From positions 59,899 through 123,898 of the forward strand of contig CALWRA010000007.1 in assembly GCA_944383825.1 (NCBI GenBank): 64,000 bases of DNA. Reading direction: 5' to 3'. Under the pieces are notes generated by a model. It ran no database searches and was not told the DNA's origin. It was given only the letters and a program-made list of their open reading frames with translations. Both the position numbers and the translations under genes were made by a program. Shown piece by piece: positions 41,855 to 50,946 of this stretch (position 1 is its first letter; the number at the start of each line of letters is the position of its first letter). The DNA is from an uncultured Acetatifactor sp. (lineage in GTDB: Bacteria; Bacillota; Clostridia; Lachnospirales; Lachnospiraceae).

Positions 41855-44800
41855 ATGCCAAAGAATCCAAATGTAAAGCGAGTAATGGTGATCGGCTCAG
41901 GCCCTATCGTGATCGGACAGGCAGCGGAGTTTGACTATGCGGGAACACAGGCATGTCGTTCCCTGAAGGAAGAGGGAGTGGAGGTTATTTTGGTTAATTC
42001 CAATCCCGCTACCATCATGACGGATAAGGATATTGCGGACAAGGTATATATCGAACCCCTTACCGTGAAGGTTTTGGAGCAAATTATCGAGAAGGAAAAG
42101 CCTGACAGCATTCTTCCTACTCTGGGAGGGCAGGCGGGCCTTAATCTGGGCATGGAACTTGAGGAATCCGGTTTCCTGGCGGCTCATGGGGTGAAGCTTT
42201 TGGGAACAACGGCGGCTACCATACGCAATGCGGAGGGACGTCAGGAATTTAAGGATTTAATGGAACGCATCGGAGAGCCCTGCGCGGCCTCCAAGGTGGT
42301 GGAAAACGTGCAGGACGGCATTGATTTTACCAATACCATAGGCTATCCTGTGGTGCTCAGGCCCGCTTATACTTTGGGGGGATCGGGCGGCGGAATCGCT
42401 CACAACCAGGCTCAGCTTGAGGAGATTCTTGAGAACGGGCTGCGTCTTTCCAGAGTAGGGCAGGTGTTGGTGGAGCGCTGTATTGCCGGCTGGAAGGAAA
42501 TTGAATACGAGGTGATGCGGGACGGGGCAGGTAACTGCATTACTGTATGCAATATGGAAAACATTGATCCAGTGGGCGTACACACCGGCGACAGCATTGT
42601 GGTGGCTCCTTCCCAGACGTTAAGCGACAAGGAATACCAAATGCTTCGAACCTCCGCATTGAATATTATCAATGAGCTGGAAATTACCGGCGGCTGCAAC
42701 GTTCAGTTTGCGCTGCATCCCACAAGCTTTGAATATTGTGTGATTGAGGTCAATCCCCGTGTAAGCCGTTCCTCTGCTCTGGCCTCCAAGGCTACGGGTT
42801 ACCCCATTGCCAAGGTAGCGGCTAAAATTGCTCTCGGCTACACCCTGGATGAGATTCAGAACGCCATTACCCAAAAGACCTATGCAAGCTTTGAGCCTGC
42901 TCTGGACTATTGCGTAGTAAAAATCCCACGTCTTCCCTTTGATAAATTTATTACCGCTAAGAGAACTTTGACCACTCAGATGAAGGCAACCGGAGAGGTT
43001 ATGAGCATCTGCAATAATTTCGAGGGCGCGCTGATGAAGGCCATCCGTTCCCTGGAGCAGCATGTGGACTGTCTGTTAAGCTATGATTTCAGCGCTCTTT
43101 CTCCGCAGGAGCTTAAGGAGCGCCTGAAGACCGTGGATGATCAGCGGATTTACGTGATCGCGGAAGCCATTCGCAAGGGCGTAAGCTATGATGAAATCCA
43201 TGACATTACCATGATTGACCTTTGGTTTATTGATAAAATAGCTGTTTTGGTGGAAATGGAGCAGGCTCTGAAAAAGGGTCCTCTGACCGCAGAGTTGTTA
43301 AGAGAGGCAAAGCGCATCGAATTTCCGGATAATGTGATAGCTCGCCTTACAGGAATGACCGAAGAGAAAATCAAAAAAATGCGGTATGAAAACGGCATCT
43401 GTGCCGTGTACAAGATGGTGGATACCTGTGCGGCGGAGTTTGCGGCGTCCACACCCTATTATTATTCTGTTTATGGCGGAGAATGTGAGGCGGTGAAGAC
43501 CAGGGGGCGTAAAAAGGTATTGGTGCTGGGTTCCGGTCCTATCCGCATTGGTCAGGGAATCGAGTTTGATTATTGCTCCGTCCACGCCACATGGGCATTT
43601 TCCAGGGCGGGGTATGAAACAATTATCATCAATAATAATCCCGAAACTGTGAGCACGGACTTTGATATTGCGGATAAGCTGTATTTTGAGCCGTTGACTC
43701 CGGAGGATGTGGAATCCATTGTAAATATAGAAAAGCCTGATGGGGCTGTGGTGCAGTTTGGCGGACAGACTGCCATTAAGCTCACGGAAAGTCTGATGAA
43801 AATGGGAGTTCCCATTCTGGGCACAAAGGCGGAGGATGTGGATGCGGCGGAGGACAGAGAGCTGTTCGATAAAATTCTGGAACAGACAGAAATTCCGAGG
43901 GCCGCAGGCGGCACCGTTTACACTGCCGAGGAGGCAAAGGCAGTGGCAAACCGCTTGGGCTATCCGGTTCTGGTAAGGCCCTCCTATGTGCTTGGAGGAC
44001 AGGGAATGCAGATTGCCATTTCTGATGAGGACATTGAGGAGTTTATGGAAATCATCAACCGCATTGCTCAAGATCATCCCATTTTAGTAGATAAGTACCT
44101 TCAGGGAAAAGAAATAGAGGTGGATGCGGTATGCGACGGCGCTGATATTCTGATCCCGGGGATTATGGAGCACATTGAGAGAACGGGAGTACACTCGGGA
44201 GACAGTATTTCCGTGTATCCCGCGCCTACAATTAATCAGACCGTAAAGGAAAAGATTGCGGAATATACCAGAAGGCTGGCAAAAGCTCTTCACGTAAAGG
44301 GATTGATTAATATTCAGTTTATTGCCATAGAGGACGAGGTGTATGTGATCGAGGTCAACCCGCGTTCCTCCCGAACGGTGCCTTATATCAGTAAGGTGAC
44401 GGGTATTCCCATTGTGGATCTGGCGGCCCAGGTTATGATCGGAAAGACGATAAAGGAGTTGGGCTACGAGCCGGGGCTGCAGCCGGAGGCGGAATATTTT
44501 GCCATAAAGATGCCGGTCTTCTCCTTTGAGAAAATCAGAGGAGCTGAGATCAGTCTGGGGCCGGAGATGAAATCCACCGGAGAGTGTCTGGGCATTGCAA
44601 GAACCTTTAATGAGGCGCTTTACAAAGCCTTTCTGGGGGCGGGGGTGAATCTCCCCAAATATAAAAATATGATCATTACCGTAAAGGATGCGGACAAGGG
44701 AGAGGCAATAGAGATCGGAAGGCGCTTTGAAAAGCTGGGCTATACCATTTATGCCACAAGAAGTACCGCAGCCGCCCTGAACGAGGCGGGGGTGAAAGCG

Positions 44801-45049
44801 AGAAAGGTGAATAAGATTTCTCAGGAATCGCCTACAGTTATGGATTTGATTCTGGGACATAAAATTGATCTTGTTATCGATACGCCCACCCAGGGCAGGG
44901 ATAAATCAAGAGATGGCTTCCTGATCCGCCGCACCGCCATAGAGACGGGCGTTCACTGTATTACAGCCATGGATACAGCCAGAGCGCTGGTGACCAGCCT
45001 TGAGAATGCAGGAGGGCAGCTTACCCTCGTGGACGTTGCGCAGCTGTAA
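41855..45049 (+). CDS. carB: Carbamoyl-phosphate synthase large subunit
   Basis: A 1064-residue enzyme of full length, with two homologous ATP-grasp halves. Each half starts with a Gly-Ser-Gly-Pro-Ile motif (near residues 14 and 557) and has an Ile-Glu-Val-Asn-Pro-Arg segment; Asn-Pro-Ala-Thr-Ile-Met-Thr-Asp and Thr-Leu-Gly-Gly-Ser-Gly-Gly-Gly occur in the first. The last 130 residues form the allosteric MGS-like domain with Asp-Thr-Pro-Thr-Gln-Gly-Arg-Asp. The product feeds pyrimidine and arginine synthesis. A strong terminator follows. Confidence 0.96.
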   Translation: MPKNPNVKRVMVIGSGPIVIGQAAEFDYAGTQACRSLKEEGVEVILVNSNPATIMTDKDIADKVYIEPLTVKVLEQIIEKEKPDSILPTLGGQAGLNLGMELEESGFLAAHGVKLLGTTAATIRNAEGRQEFKDLMERIGEPCAASKVVENVQDGIDFTNTIGYPVVLRPAYTLGGSGGGIAHNQAQLEEILENGLRLSRVGQVLVERCIAGWKEIEYEVMRDGAGNCITVCNMENIDPVGVHTGDSIVVAPSQTLSDKEYQMLRTSALNIINELEITGGCNVQFALHPTSFEYCVIEVNPRVSRSSALASKATGYPIAKVAAKIALGYTLDEIQNAITQKTYASFEPALDYCVVKIPRLPFDKFITAKRTLTTQMKATGEVMSICNNFEGALMKAIRSLEQHVDCLLSYDFSALSPQELKERLKTVDDQRIYVIAEAIRKGVSYDEIHDITMIDLWFIDKIAVLVEMEQALKKGPLTAELLREAKRIEFPDNVIARLTGMTEEKIKKMRYENGICAVYKMVDTCAAEFAASTPYYYSVYGGECEAVKTRGRKKVLVLGSGPIRIGQGIEFDYCSVHATWAFSRAGYETIIINNNPETVSTDFDIADKLYFEPLTPEDVESIVNIEKPDGAVVQFGGQTAIKLTESLMKMGVPILGTKAEDVDAAEDRELFDKILEQTEIPRAAGGTVYTAEEAKAVANRLGYPVLVRPSYVLGGQGMQIAISDEDIEEFMEIINRIAQDHPILVDKYLQGKEIEVDAVCDGADILIPGIMEHIERTGVHSGDSISVYPAPTINQTVKEKIAEYTRRLAKALHVKGLINIQFIAIEDEVYVIEVNPRSSRTVPYISKVTGIPIVDLAAQVMIGKTIKELGYEPGLQPEAEYFAIKMPVFSFEKIRGAEISLGPEMKSTGECLGIARTFNEALYKAFLGAGVNLPKYKNMIITVKDADKGEAIEIGRRFEKLGYTIYATRSTAAALNEAGVKARKVNKISQESPTVMDLILGHKIDLVIDTPTQGRDKSRDGFLIRRTAIETGVHCITAMDTARALVTSLENAGGQLTLVDVAQL

Positions 45050-45060
45050 TTTAAGAAAAA

Positions 45061-45094
45061 AGCCGTATGTCATAAAGATGACATGCGGTTTTTT
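45061..45094 (+). terminator. Rho-independent terminator of carAB
   Basis: CCGTATGTCAT and ATGACATGCGG pair (one G-T) around AAAG, with an A run before and a T run of six after. Confidence 0.88.
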
Positions 45095-45155
45095 GCGCAG
45101 CATGTGTATAGTTAAGCAGAAAGTGACATACTAGTGTACTGACACGCTCATTTTC

Positions 45156-45236
45156 CAGCGAATAGATTTTCGCTCTGGCGTCAGGCTGTGTGTCCGCGCT
45201 GCTTACCGCAGCCTGATGAGGGAGGAGAAGCAGCGC
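45156..45236 (+). promoter_or_regulatory. Structured leader of sodA with possible pseudoknot
   Basis: First a hairpin AGCGAA / TTCGCT (45158-45175). Then stem A, TCAGGCTG (45181-45188) with CAGCCTGA (45209-45216). Stem B, GCGCTGCTT (45196-45204), lies in the loop of A and pairs perfectly with AAGCAGCGC (45228-45236) downstream. This is H-type pseudoknot topology with loops of 7, 4 and 11 bases. The last loop contains GGGAGGAG, a decoy or alternative ribosome site. Confidence 0.5.
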
Positions 45237-45252
45237 AGAAAAGAGGAAAAAC

Positions 45253-45882
45253 ATGAAAGAAGAAACATATCCCTTTGTAGTAAGGCCTCTGCCCTATGAG
45301 TATGACGCCCTGTCTCCCATAATTGATGAAGAGACGCTGTGCTTTCATCATGACAAGCACTACAAAACCTATGTGGACAATTTAAACAATACGCTTGCAG
45401 ATTATCCGGAACTACAGCAGATGAGCCTCAAGGATCTGATTTCTAATTTGGATAGCCTGCCTGGGGCGGCCCGCACATCCATTCGTAACAATGGAGGAGG
45501 GGCTTATAACCATGAGCTGTATTTTGACGCTATGAAAAGTCCTGTGGGACAGGAACCCACGGGCTCTCTGGCGGAAGCCATAAAGAGGGACTTCGGCTCC
45601 TATCAGCAGTTCAAGGAGAAGATGAAGCAGGCTGGGGTTACGCAGTTTGGATCCGGGTGGGCGTATCTTGTGTCGGATAAAGAAGGAAAGCTTTCTATTT
45701 TGCAGACTGCAAATCAGGAAACTCCTGATCTGAATGCTTATATTCCCATTTTTTTGGTGGACGTCTGGGAGCATGCCTATTATCTGCAGTACCAGAACCG
45801 CAGAGCGGATTATGTGGAGGGATGGTTTGACCTGATTAACTGGCGTAAGGCTCAGAAAAGATACGAGGAAGCCGGCATGTAA
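45253..45882 (+). CDS. sodA: Fe/Mn superoxide dismutase
   Basis: A 209-residue enzyme converting superoxide to peroxide and oxygen. The four metal ligands sit in the expected places: His in Phe-His-His-Asp-Lys-His near residue 32, His in Ala-Tyr-Asn-His-Glu near 81, and Asp and His in Asp-Val-Trp-Glu-His-Ala-Tyr-Tyr near 165-170. Metal choice cannot be decided by eye. GAGG lies six bases before the ATG. It stands alone between two terminators, behind an unusual structured leader. Confidence 0.93.
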   Translation: MKEETYPFVVRPLPYEYDALSPIIDEETLCFHHDKHYKTYVDNLNNTLADYPELQQMSLKDLISNLDSLPGAARTSIRNNGGGAYNHELYFDAMKSPVGQEPTGSLAEAIKRDFGSYQQFKEKMKQAGVTQFGSGWAYLVSDKEGKLSILQTANQETPDLNAYIPIFLVDVWEHAYYLQYQNRRADYVEGWFDLINWRKAQKRYEEAGM

Positions 45883-45894
45883 AATTTATAAAAA

Positions 45895-45929
45895 AAGGAT
45901 AGCCATTTTCCGTATTCTGTGCTATTTTT
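45895..45929 (+). terminator. Terminator after sodA
   Basis: GGATAGC and GCTATTTT pair with two G-T pairs around a long loop, preceded by A residues and followed by T residues. Confidence 0.6.
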
Positions 45930-45981
45930 GTTGTAGCATATGCTTCCAGGCTTTACGCAGAGAGGAAAGGAGACAGATAAT

Positions 45982-47526
45982 ATGGCAGAATGGCTTGAAA
46001 ATGCGGTTTTTTATGAAATATATCCTCAGTCCTTCCAGGACACCAACGGGGATGGAATAGGAGATTTCCAGGGAATTGTGGAAAGGCTGGATTATATTGC
46101 GGGATTGGGCTGTACCGGTATTTGGCTCAATCCCTGCTTCCAGTCGCCCTTTGGGGACGCAGGGTATGATGTGTCGGATTATTACAGGGCAGCGCCCAGG
46201 TACGGCACCAACGAGGATTTGAAACGCCTCTTTGAGGAGGCGCATAAAAGGGGGATCAGAGTGCTTCTGGATCTGGTTCCCGGGCACACATCCACGGAGC
46301 ACAAATGGTTTCGGGAATCCATGAGGGCTGAGAAAAATCCATATACGGATTTATACATATGGACTGATGACGTCTGGGAGTCCCCTGAGGGAATGGGCTG
46401 TATCCGAGGTATATCGGACAGAAACGGATCCTGTGTGGTGAATTTCTTTTCCCATCAGCCTGCTTTGAACTACGGTTACTATGAGAGGAACCGTCCGTGG
46501 CAGCAGTCTCCTGAGGACGAGGGGCCTTTAAGGACTTTGGAGGAGATGAAAAAGGTTATGCGGTTCTGGCTGAAGATGGGCTGCGATGGCTTTCGGGTGG
46601 ATATGGCCGGCTCCCTGGTAAAGAATGATCCTGATGGGAAGGGAACCATTGCTCTGTGGAAAAAGGTTCGCAGCTTTCTGGATCTGGAGTTTCCGGAGGC
46701 GGTTCTTATCTCCGAATGGGGAGAGCCGGACAAGTCTTTGGAGGGAGGGTTCCACATGGATTTCCTGCTGCACTTTGGGCCTTCCCATTATAATGATCTG
46801 TTTCGGTGTGAAGAACCGTTCTTTTCAGGCAGGGGCAAAGGAGACGTATCCGCATTTGTGAAAAAATATGTGGAAAACTATGAAAAAACAGGAAGTAAAG
46901 GGCTGATCTGCATTCCCTCCGGCAATCATGATATGGACAGGCTGGCCCGACGCCTTAAGGGGGATGAACTGAAAATTGCATTTGTTTTCCTGCTTTCCAT
47001 GCCTGGGGCGCCCTTTATTTATTACGGAGATGAAATTGGAATGCGCTATGTGGAAGGGTTGAATTCTGTGGAGGGAGGGTTTCATAGAACAGGATCCCGC
47101 TCTCCTATGCAGTGGGACAGAACCGTAAACGCAGGCTTCAGCGCCGCGCCCCAGGAGGATCTCTATATTGCGATGGACCCTGACCAGGACAGACCTGATG
47201 TACAAAGTCAGATAGAGCAGGAGGATTCCCTCTATAGTGAGGTTCGAAGGCTGATTGCCCTGCGCCGTTCCACCCCTGCGCTTCAGAGCAAGGGAGGAAT
47301 TGAATTCGTGTATGCAAAAGAGGGAGAATATCCTCTGGCCTATATCCGCAGAAGTGACACGGAAAGCCTGCTGGTGATCATCAACCCGGCGGCAAGAGAA
47401 ACCTCCTTTGAGAGCGGGCATGAGCTGAAGGAAACCGTGTACAGCTTTGGAGCGGAGTGTGTAAGTCGTAGCGGAGTTATTCTGGTCCCTGCTTCATCAG
47501 CGGGTATTTATAGAATCAAAGAGTGA
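45982..47526 (+). CDS. GH13-family alpha-glucosidase/amylase-type hydrolase
   Basis: A 514-residue glycoside hydrolase without a signal peptide, so acting in the cytoplasm. The catalytic triad fits GH13: nucleophile Asp207 in Gly-Phe-Arg-Val-Asp-Met-Ala, acid/base Glu245 in Ile-Ser-Glu-Trp-Gly, and Asp317 in Gly-Asn-His-Asp-Met-Asp. The N-terminus reads Tyr-Glu-Ile-Tyr-Pro-Gln-Ser-Phe, and Asp-Thr-Asn-Gly-Asp-Gly-Ile-Gly-Asp is a calcium-type loop seen in oligo-1,6-glucosidase and trehalose-related enzymes. AAAGGAGA lies before the ATG at 45982. The precise substrate is not clear. Confidence 0.85.
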   Translation: MAEWLENAVFYEIYPQSFQDTNGDGIGDFQGIVERLDYIAGLGCTGIWLNPCFQSPFGDAGYDVSDYYRAAPRYGTNEDLKRLFEEAHKRGIRVLLDLVPGHTSTEHKWFRESMRAEKNPYTDLYIWTDDVWESPEGMGCIRGISDRNGSCVVNFFSHQPALNYGYYERNRPWQQSPEDEGPLRTLEEMKKVMRFWLKMGCDGFRVDMAGSLVKNDPDGKGTIALWKKVRSFLDLEFPEAVLISEWGEPDKSLEGGFHMDFLLHFGPSHYNDLFRCEEPFFSGRGKGDVSAFVKKYVENYEKTGSKGLICIPSGNHDMDRLARRLKGDELKIAFVFLLSMPGAPFIYYGDEIGMRYVEGLNSVEGGFHRTGSRSPMQWDRTVNAGFSAAPQEDLYIAMDPDQDRPDVQSQIEQEDSLYSEVRRLIALRRSTPALQSKGGIEFVYAKEGEYPLAYIRRSDTESLLVIINPAARETSFESGHELKETVYSFGAECVSRSGVILVPASSAGIYRIKE

Positions 47527-47548
47527 GTTTTTGACGGGGAAGAACGGA

Positions 47549-48199
47549 ATGAACCGGGTAAATTATCAGAAAAAGCTGGAAAAAATACTGGAGAGCCGTA
47601 TACCTTTCGGGGACGGCCCTCCTTCCCTTTTTCTGCACAGCTGCTGTGCTCCCTGCAGCAGCTATGTATTGGAATATCTGTGCAGATATTTTTCCATAGC
47701 TGTATTTTATTATAATCCAAATATCTCCATGGTGGAGGAATACACAAAAAGGGTGGAAGAGCAGAAAAGGTTAATCGGCGCGTATAACCGGGAGGGCAAA
47801 GGCTTTCCCATACAAATTGTGGAAGGGGACTATGAGCCGGATGTATTTTTCCGCATGGCCCGGGGATATGAAGACTGCCTTGAGGGCGGAGAAAGATGCT
47901 TCCGGTGCTTTGAGATGCGGTTGAATGAAACGGCCAGAAGAGCGAAAGAGGGCGGCTATGATTATTTTGGCACTACGCTGACTATAAGTCCTATGAAAAA
48001 CGCGGAGAAAATCAATGAAATCGGAGAGGAGGCCGCAGAAAGATGGAATGTGGCCTGGCTTCCCTCAGATTTTAAGAAGAAGGATGGATATAAACGTTCC
48101 GTAGAGCTGTCGGCCCAATATGGGCTGTACAGACAGGATTACTGTGGCTGTGCTTTTTCGAGGGCGGAAAAGGGCGGAAAAATTCTTAACCCATCCTAA
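47549..48199 (+). CDS. queH: Epoxyqueuosine reductase QueH
   Basis: A 216-residue protein of the QueH (DUF208) family, which reduces epoxyqueuosine to queuosine in tRNA. Cysteine clusters that hold iron-sulfur and zinc are visible: His-Ser-Cys-Cys-Ala-Pro-Cys near residue 31, Cys-Phe-Arg-Cys near 120, and Asp-Tyr-Cys-Gly-Cys near 199. Conserved Tyr-Tyr-Asn-Pro-Asn also fits. The ATG at 47549 follows GGGGA; a TTG at 47531 lies too far upstream. It is in line with the GH13 gene, 22 bases on, though no functional link is known. Confidence 0.88.
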   Translation: MNRVNYQKKLEKILESRIPFGDGPPSLFLHSCCAPCSSYVLEYLCRYFSIAVFYYNPNISMVEEYTKRVEEQKRLIGAYNREGKGFPIQIVEGDYEPDVFFRMARGYEDCLEGGERCFRCFEMRLNETARRAKEGGYDYFGTTLTISPMKNAEKINEIGEEAAERWNVAWLPSDFKKKDGYKRSVELSAQYGLYRQDYCGCAFSRAEKGGKILNPS

Positions 48200-48201
48200 A
48201 C

Positions 48202-48231
48202 TTGACGGAGAGAAAGCTCTATACTAGTATA
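48202..48231 (+). promoter_or_regulatory. Promoter of P-type ATPase operon with palindrome
   Basis: TTGACG (48202-48207) and TAGTAT (48225-48230) are 17 bases apart. A perfect 12-base palindrome TATACTAGTATA (48220-48231) covers the -10, a possible repressor site. Confidence 0.45.
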
Positions 48232-48282
48232 AGGATTGTGACAAAAATATATAAGTACTTAACGGAGGAGGACAAGGCGGAC

Positions 48283-50934
48283 GTGAATACTTTTTTTAAT
48301 CAGTCGGTGGAGGATACGGCCAGAGAGCTGAAGGTGGACGTATCCGCGGGCCTTTCGGAGAAAGAGGCGCAGGAACGAGGGGAAAAATACGGCAAAAACC
48401 GTTTGGAGGGCGGTAAGGAAAAGAATATTTTCCAAATGATGCTGGAGCAGTTAAAGGATTTTCTGGTTATCATACTGATGATTGCCGCAGTCATATCCAT
48501 TGCCCTTGGAGAGTCCTTGGAGGGAATTATTATTTTGGCAATTGTGGTGCTCAATACCATATTAGGAGTTTACCAGGAAAACAAGGCAAGCAATGCGCTG
48601 AAGGCTCTTAAGGAGATGGCCAGCCCCCATGCAAAAGTTCTGCGGGGAGGACAGGTTATAGAGGTGGCCTCGGCGGATGTAGTTCCGGGAGATATTGCTA
48701 TTTTGGAGGCGGGGGATTATATTCCCGCTGATCTGAGATTGACGGAGGCTGTCAACCTTAAGGTGGATGAAGCTGCCCTGACAGGCGAGTCCGTGCCGGT
48801 GGAAAAGGATGCGGGAGTTGTCCTGGGAGAGGACGCTTCTCTGGGAGACCGTGTCAACTGCGCTTATATGGGGACGGTGATCACCTATGGCCGCGGAAAG
48901 GGAATTATCACCGACATAGGCATGAAAACGCAGATGGGAAATATTGCAGATATGCTCAGCGATGTTCCCGATGAGTCCACTCCTCTCCAGAAAAAGCTGG
49001 ACAGTTTGGGGAAGCTGTTGGGAATTGTGTGTCTGGGGATTTGCGGTGTGATTTTCCTGCTGGGTCTGTGGCATGGAATGGAATTGTTCGATATTTTTAT
49101 GACTTCTGTATCCCTGGCTGTAGCGGCAATTCCCGAGGGACTTACCGTGGTGGTTACAGTGGTTCTTGCTATGGGTATGCAAAAGATGGTCAGGTGCAAT
49201 GCCATTATAAAGCGGCTGGGTGCGGTGGAAACGCTGGGGAGCACCACAGTAATCTGCTCTGATAAGACGGGAACGCTTACCCAGAATAAAATGACCATTC
49301 AAAAGCTGTATGATGGAAAGAAGGTTTATAATGTCAGCGGAACCGGATACAGCCCTAAGGGAGAGGTGACGGAGGAGGATGGCAGCCCTGCAGGAGATTC
49401 CATTAGAAAGCTGGTGGAGGGAGGACTTCTGTGCAGCGACGCCACATACGATCCTCAGAAGGAAACGATCATTGGAGATCCCACGGAGGGAGCCATGGTG
49501 GTGCTGGCTTACAAGCGTTCCATGGAAAAAGGGCAGTGGGAGAAGCAATATCCCCGTATTCAGGAGATTCCCTTCGACTCCGATAGAAAACTGATGTCTA
49601 CCTTCCACAAAATAGATGGGCAGATCATTATGTATACCAAGGGAGCGCCGGATGAGCTGCTTCGCCGCTGTGACCGGATAGAAACCGATGGACAGGCGAT
49701 GAACCTGGATGATGGTAAGAGAGAAGAAATTCTAAGTAAAAATCAGGCGTTTGCAGAGTCTGCCCTGCGGGTGATCGGCGTGGCTTACCGCGCGGTGGAT
49801 AAAGCGGTCCCCGATCTGGAGATGGAAAATAATTTGGTGTTCGTGGGACTTATGGGCATGATTGATCCGCCCAGAGAGGAAGCCAGGGATGCTGTTTCGG
49901 TGTGCAAAAATGCGGGCATTCAGGTAAAGATGATTACGGGCGACCACAGGGTTACCGCCAGCGCAATCGGAAGAGAGCTTGGAATCGAAACGGACAGAAC
50001 CGTGGAGGGAAGAGAGATTTCCGAGATGAGCGAAGAGCAGCTTCGCGAATGCGTAAAAACAACGAACATTTTTGCCCGGGTATCTCCGGAACATAAGGTG
50101 CGTCTTGTGGATGCGGTGCGGGCAAACGGAAATATCGCGGCTATGACGGGCGACGGAGTAAATGACGCTCCCTCCTTAAAGCACGCCGATATAGGCGTGG
50201 CAATGGGCATTACGGGAACGGATGTATCTAAGGAGGCGGCAGACATGATTCTGACCGACGACAATTTTGCCAGCATTGTGCGGGCGGTTGCGGAGGGACG
50301 CACCATATACAGCAATATCCGTAAGGTAGTGGGATTTCTGCTCTCCTGCAATATTGGTGAAATACTGGTGATTCTCCTTGCCATGCTGGGAAATCTTCCG
50401 GTGCCGCTGGCAGCCATTCAGCTTCTTTCTATTAACTTGATTACGGATGCGTTTCCCGCATTTGCATTAGGGATGGAAAAGGAAGAGCCGGGCGTTATGG
50501 AAAGAAAGCCCAGGGATCCTGCAGAGCCTATTGTAAACAGGAAAATGGCAGTGGCAGTGATCATTCAGAGTATTGCCCTTGCCGCTGGAACGCTGGGCTC
50601 CTTTATATATGGTCTTTATGTGCATGACTCTCTGGATGTTGCCAGAAGCGCAGCCTTCTTTACCATTGTTTTGGGTGAGCTGCTTCGGGCGTATTCCGCC
50701 CGCTCCGAAACCACATCCATATTCAGGATGAAGGTGTTTGAAAATGGATATTTGAATAAATGTGTTCTGGCTTCCATGGTGTTTATGGTGGCGAGCATCT
50801 ATGTGCCGTTTTTGAATCCGGTTTTCGGCACTGTGCCTCTTGCTTTAGATGAAATGCTGCTTGCGCTTGTCTTTGCGTTCCTGCCCATGCTGGGAGGCGA
50901 ATTGGCAAAGCTGATTCAGAAAGGAATGAAATAG
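48283..50934 (+). CDS. P-type cation ATPase, Ca2+ (SERCA/PMCA) type
   Basis: An 883-residue P2-type pump. Thr-Gly-Glu-Ser at 167, phosphorylated Asp327 in Asp-Lys-Thr-Gly-Thr-Leu-Thr, and Gly-Asp-Gly-Val-Asn-Asp at 623-628 are intact. The transport helices carry Ala-Ala-Ile-Pro-Glu-Gly-Leu (M4), Asn-Ile-Gly-Glu (M5) and Asn-Leu-Ile-Thr-Asp (M6), the residues that bind Ca2+ in SERCA, so Ca2+ (or Mn2+) export is likely. I take the GTG at 48283, after GGAGGAGG, as start. The frame is open back to a TTG at 48202, but that codon lies in the promoter -35. A Ktr potassium system follows directly. Confidence 0.9.
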   Translation: MNTFFNQSVEDTARELKVDVSAGLSEKEAQERGEKYGKNRLEGGKEKNIFQMMLEQLKDFLVIILMIAAVISIALGESLEGIIILAIVVLNTILGVYQENKASNALKALKEMASPHAKVLRGGQVIEVASADVVPGDIAILEAGDYIPADLRLTEAVNLKVDEAALTGESVPVEKDAGVVLGEDASLGDRVNCAYMGTVITYGRGKGIITDIGMKTQMGNIADMLSDVPDESTPLQKKLDSLGKLLGIVCLGICGVIFLLGLWHGMELFDIFMTSVSLAVAAIPEGLTVVVTVVLAMGMQKMVRCNAIIKRLGAVETLGSTTVICSDKTGTLTQNKMTIQKLYDGKKVYNVSGTGYSPKGEVTEEDGSPAGDSIRKLVEGGLLCSDATYDPQKETIIGDPTEGAMVVLAYKRSMEKGQWEKQYPRIQEIPFDSDRKLMSTFHKIDGQIIMYTKGAPDELLRRCDRIETDGQAMNLDDGKREEILSKNQAFAESALRVIGVAYRAVDKAVPDLEMENNLVFVGLMGMIDPPREEARDAVSVCKNAGIQVKMITGDHRVTASAIGRELGIETDRTVEGREISEMSEEQLRECVKTTNIFARVSPEHKVRLVDAVRANGNIAAMTGDGVNDAPSLKHADIGVAMGITGTDVSKEAADMILTDDNFASIVRAVAEGRTIYSNIRKVVGFLLSCNIGEILVILLAMLGNLPVPLAAIQLLSINLITDAFPAFALGMEKEEPGVMERKPRDPAEPIVNRKMAVAVIIQSIALAAGTLGSFIYGLYVHDSLDVARSAAFFTIVLGELLRAYSARSETTSIFRMKVFENGYLNKCVLASMVFMVASIYVPFLNPVFGTVPLALDEMLLALVFAFLPMLGGELAKLIQKGMK

Positions 50935-50946
50935 GAGTAGCTTCGT

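Noticed and set aside
48202..48282. Upstream extension of the P-type ATPase gene from a TTG
   Set aside because: The TTG is part of a -35 hexamer, and the GTG at 48283 has a strong ribosome site and fits the family length.
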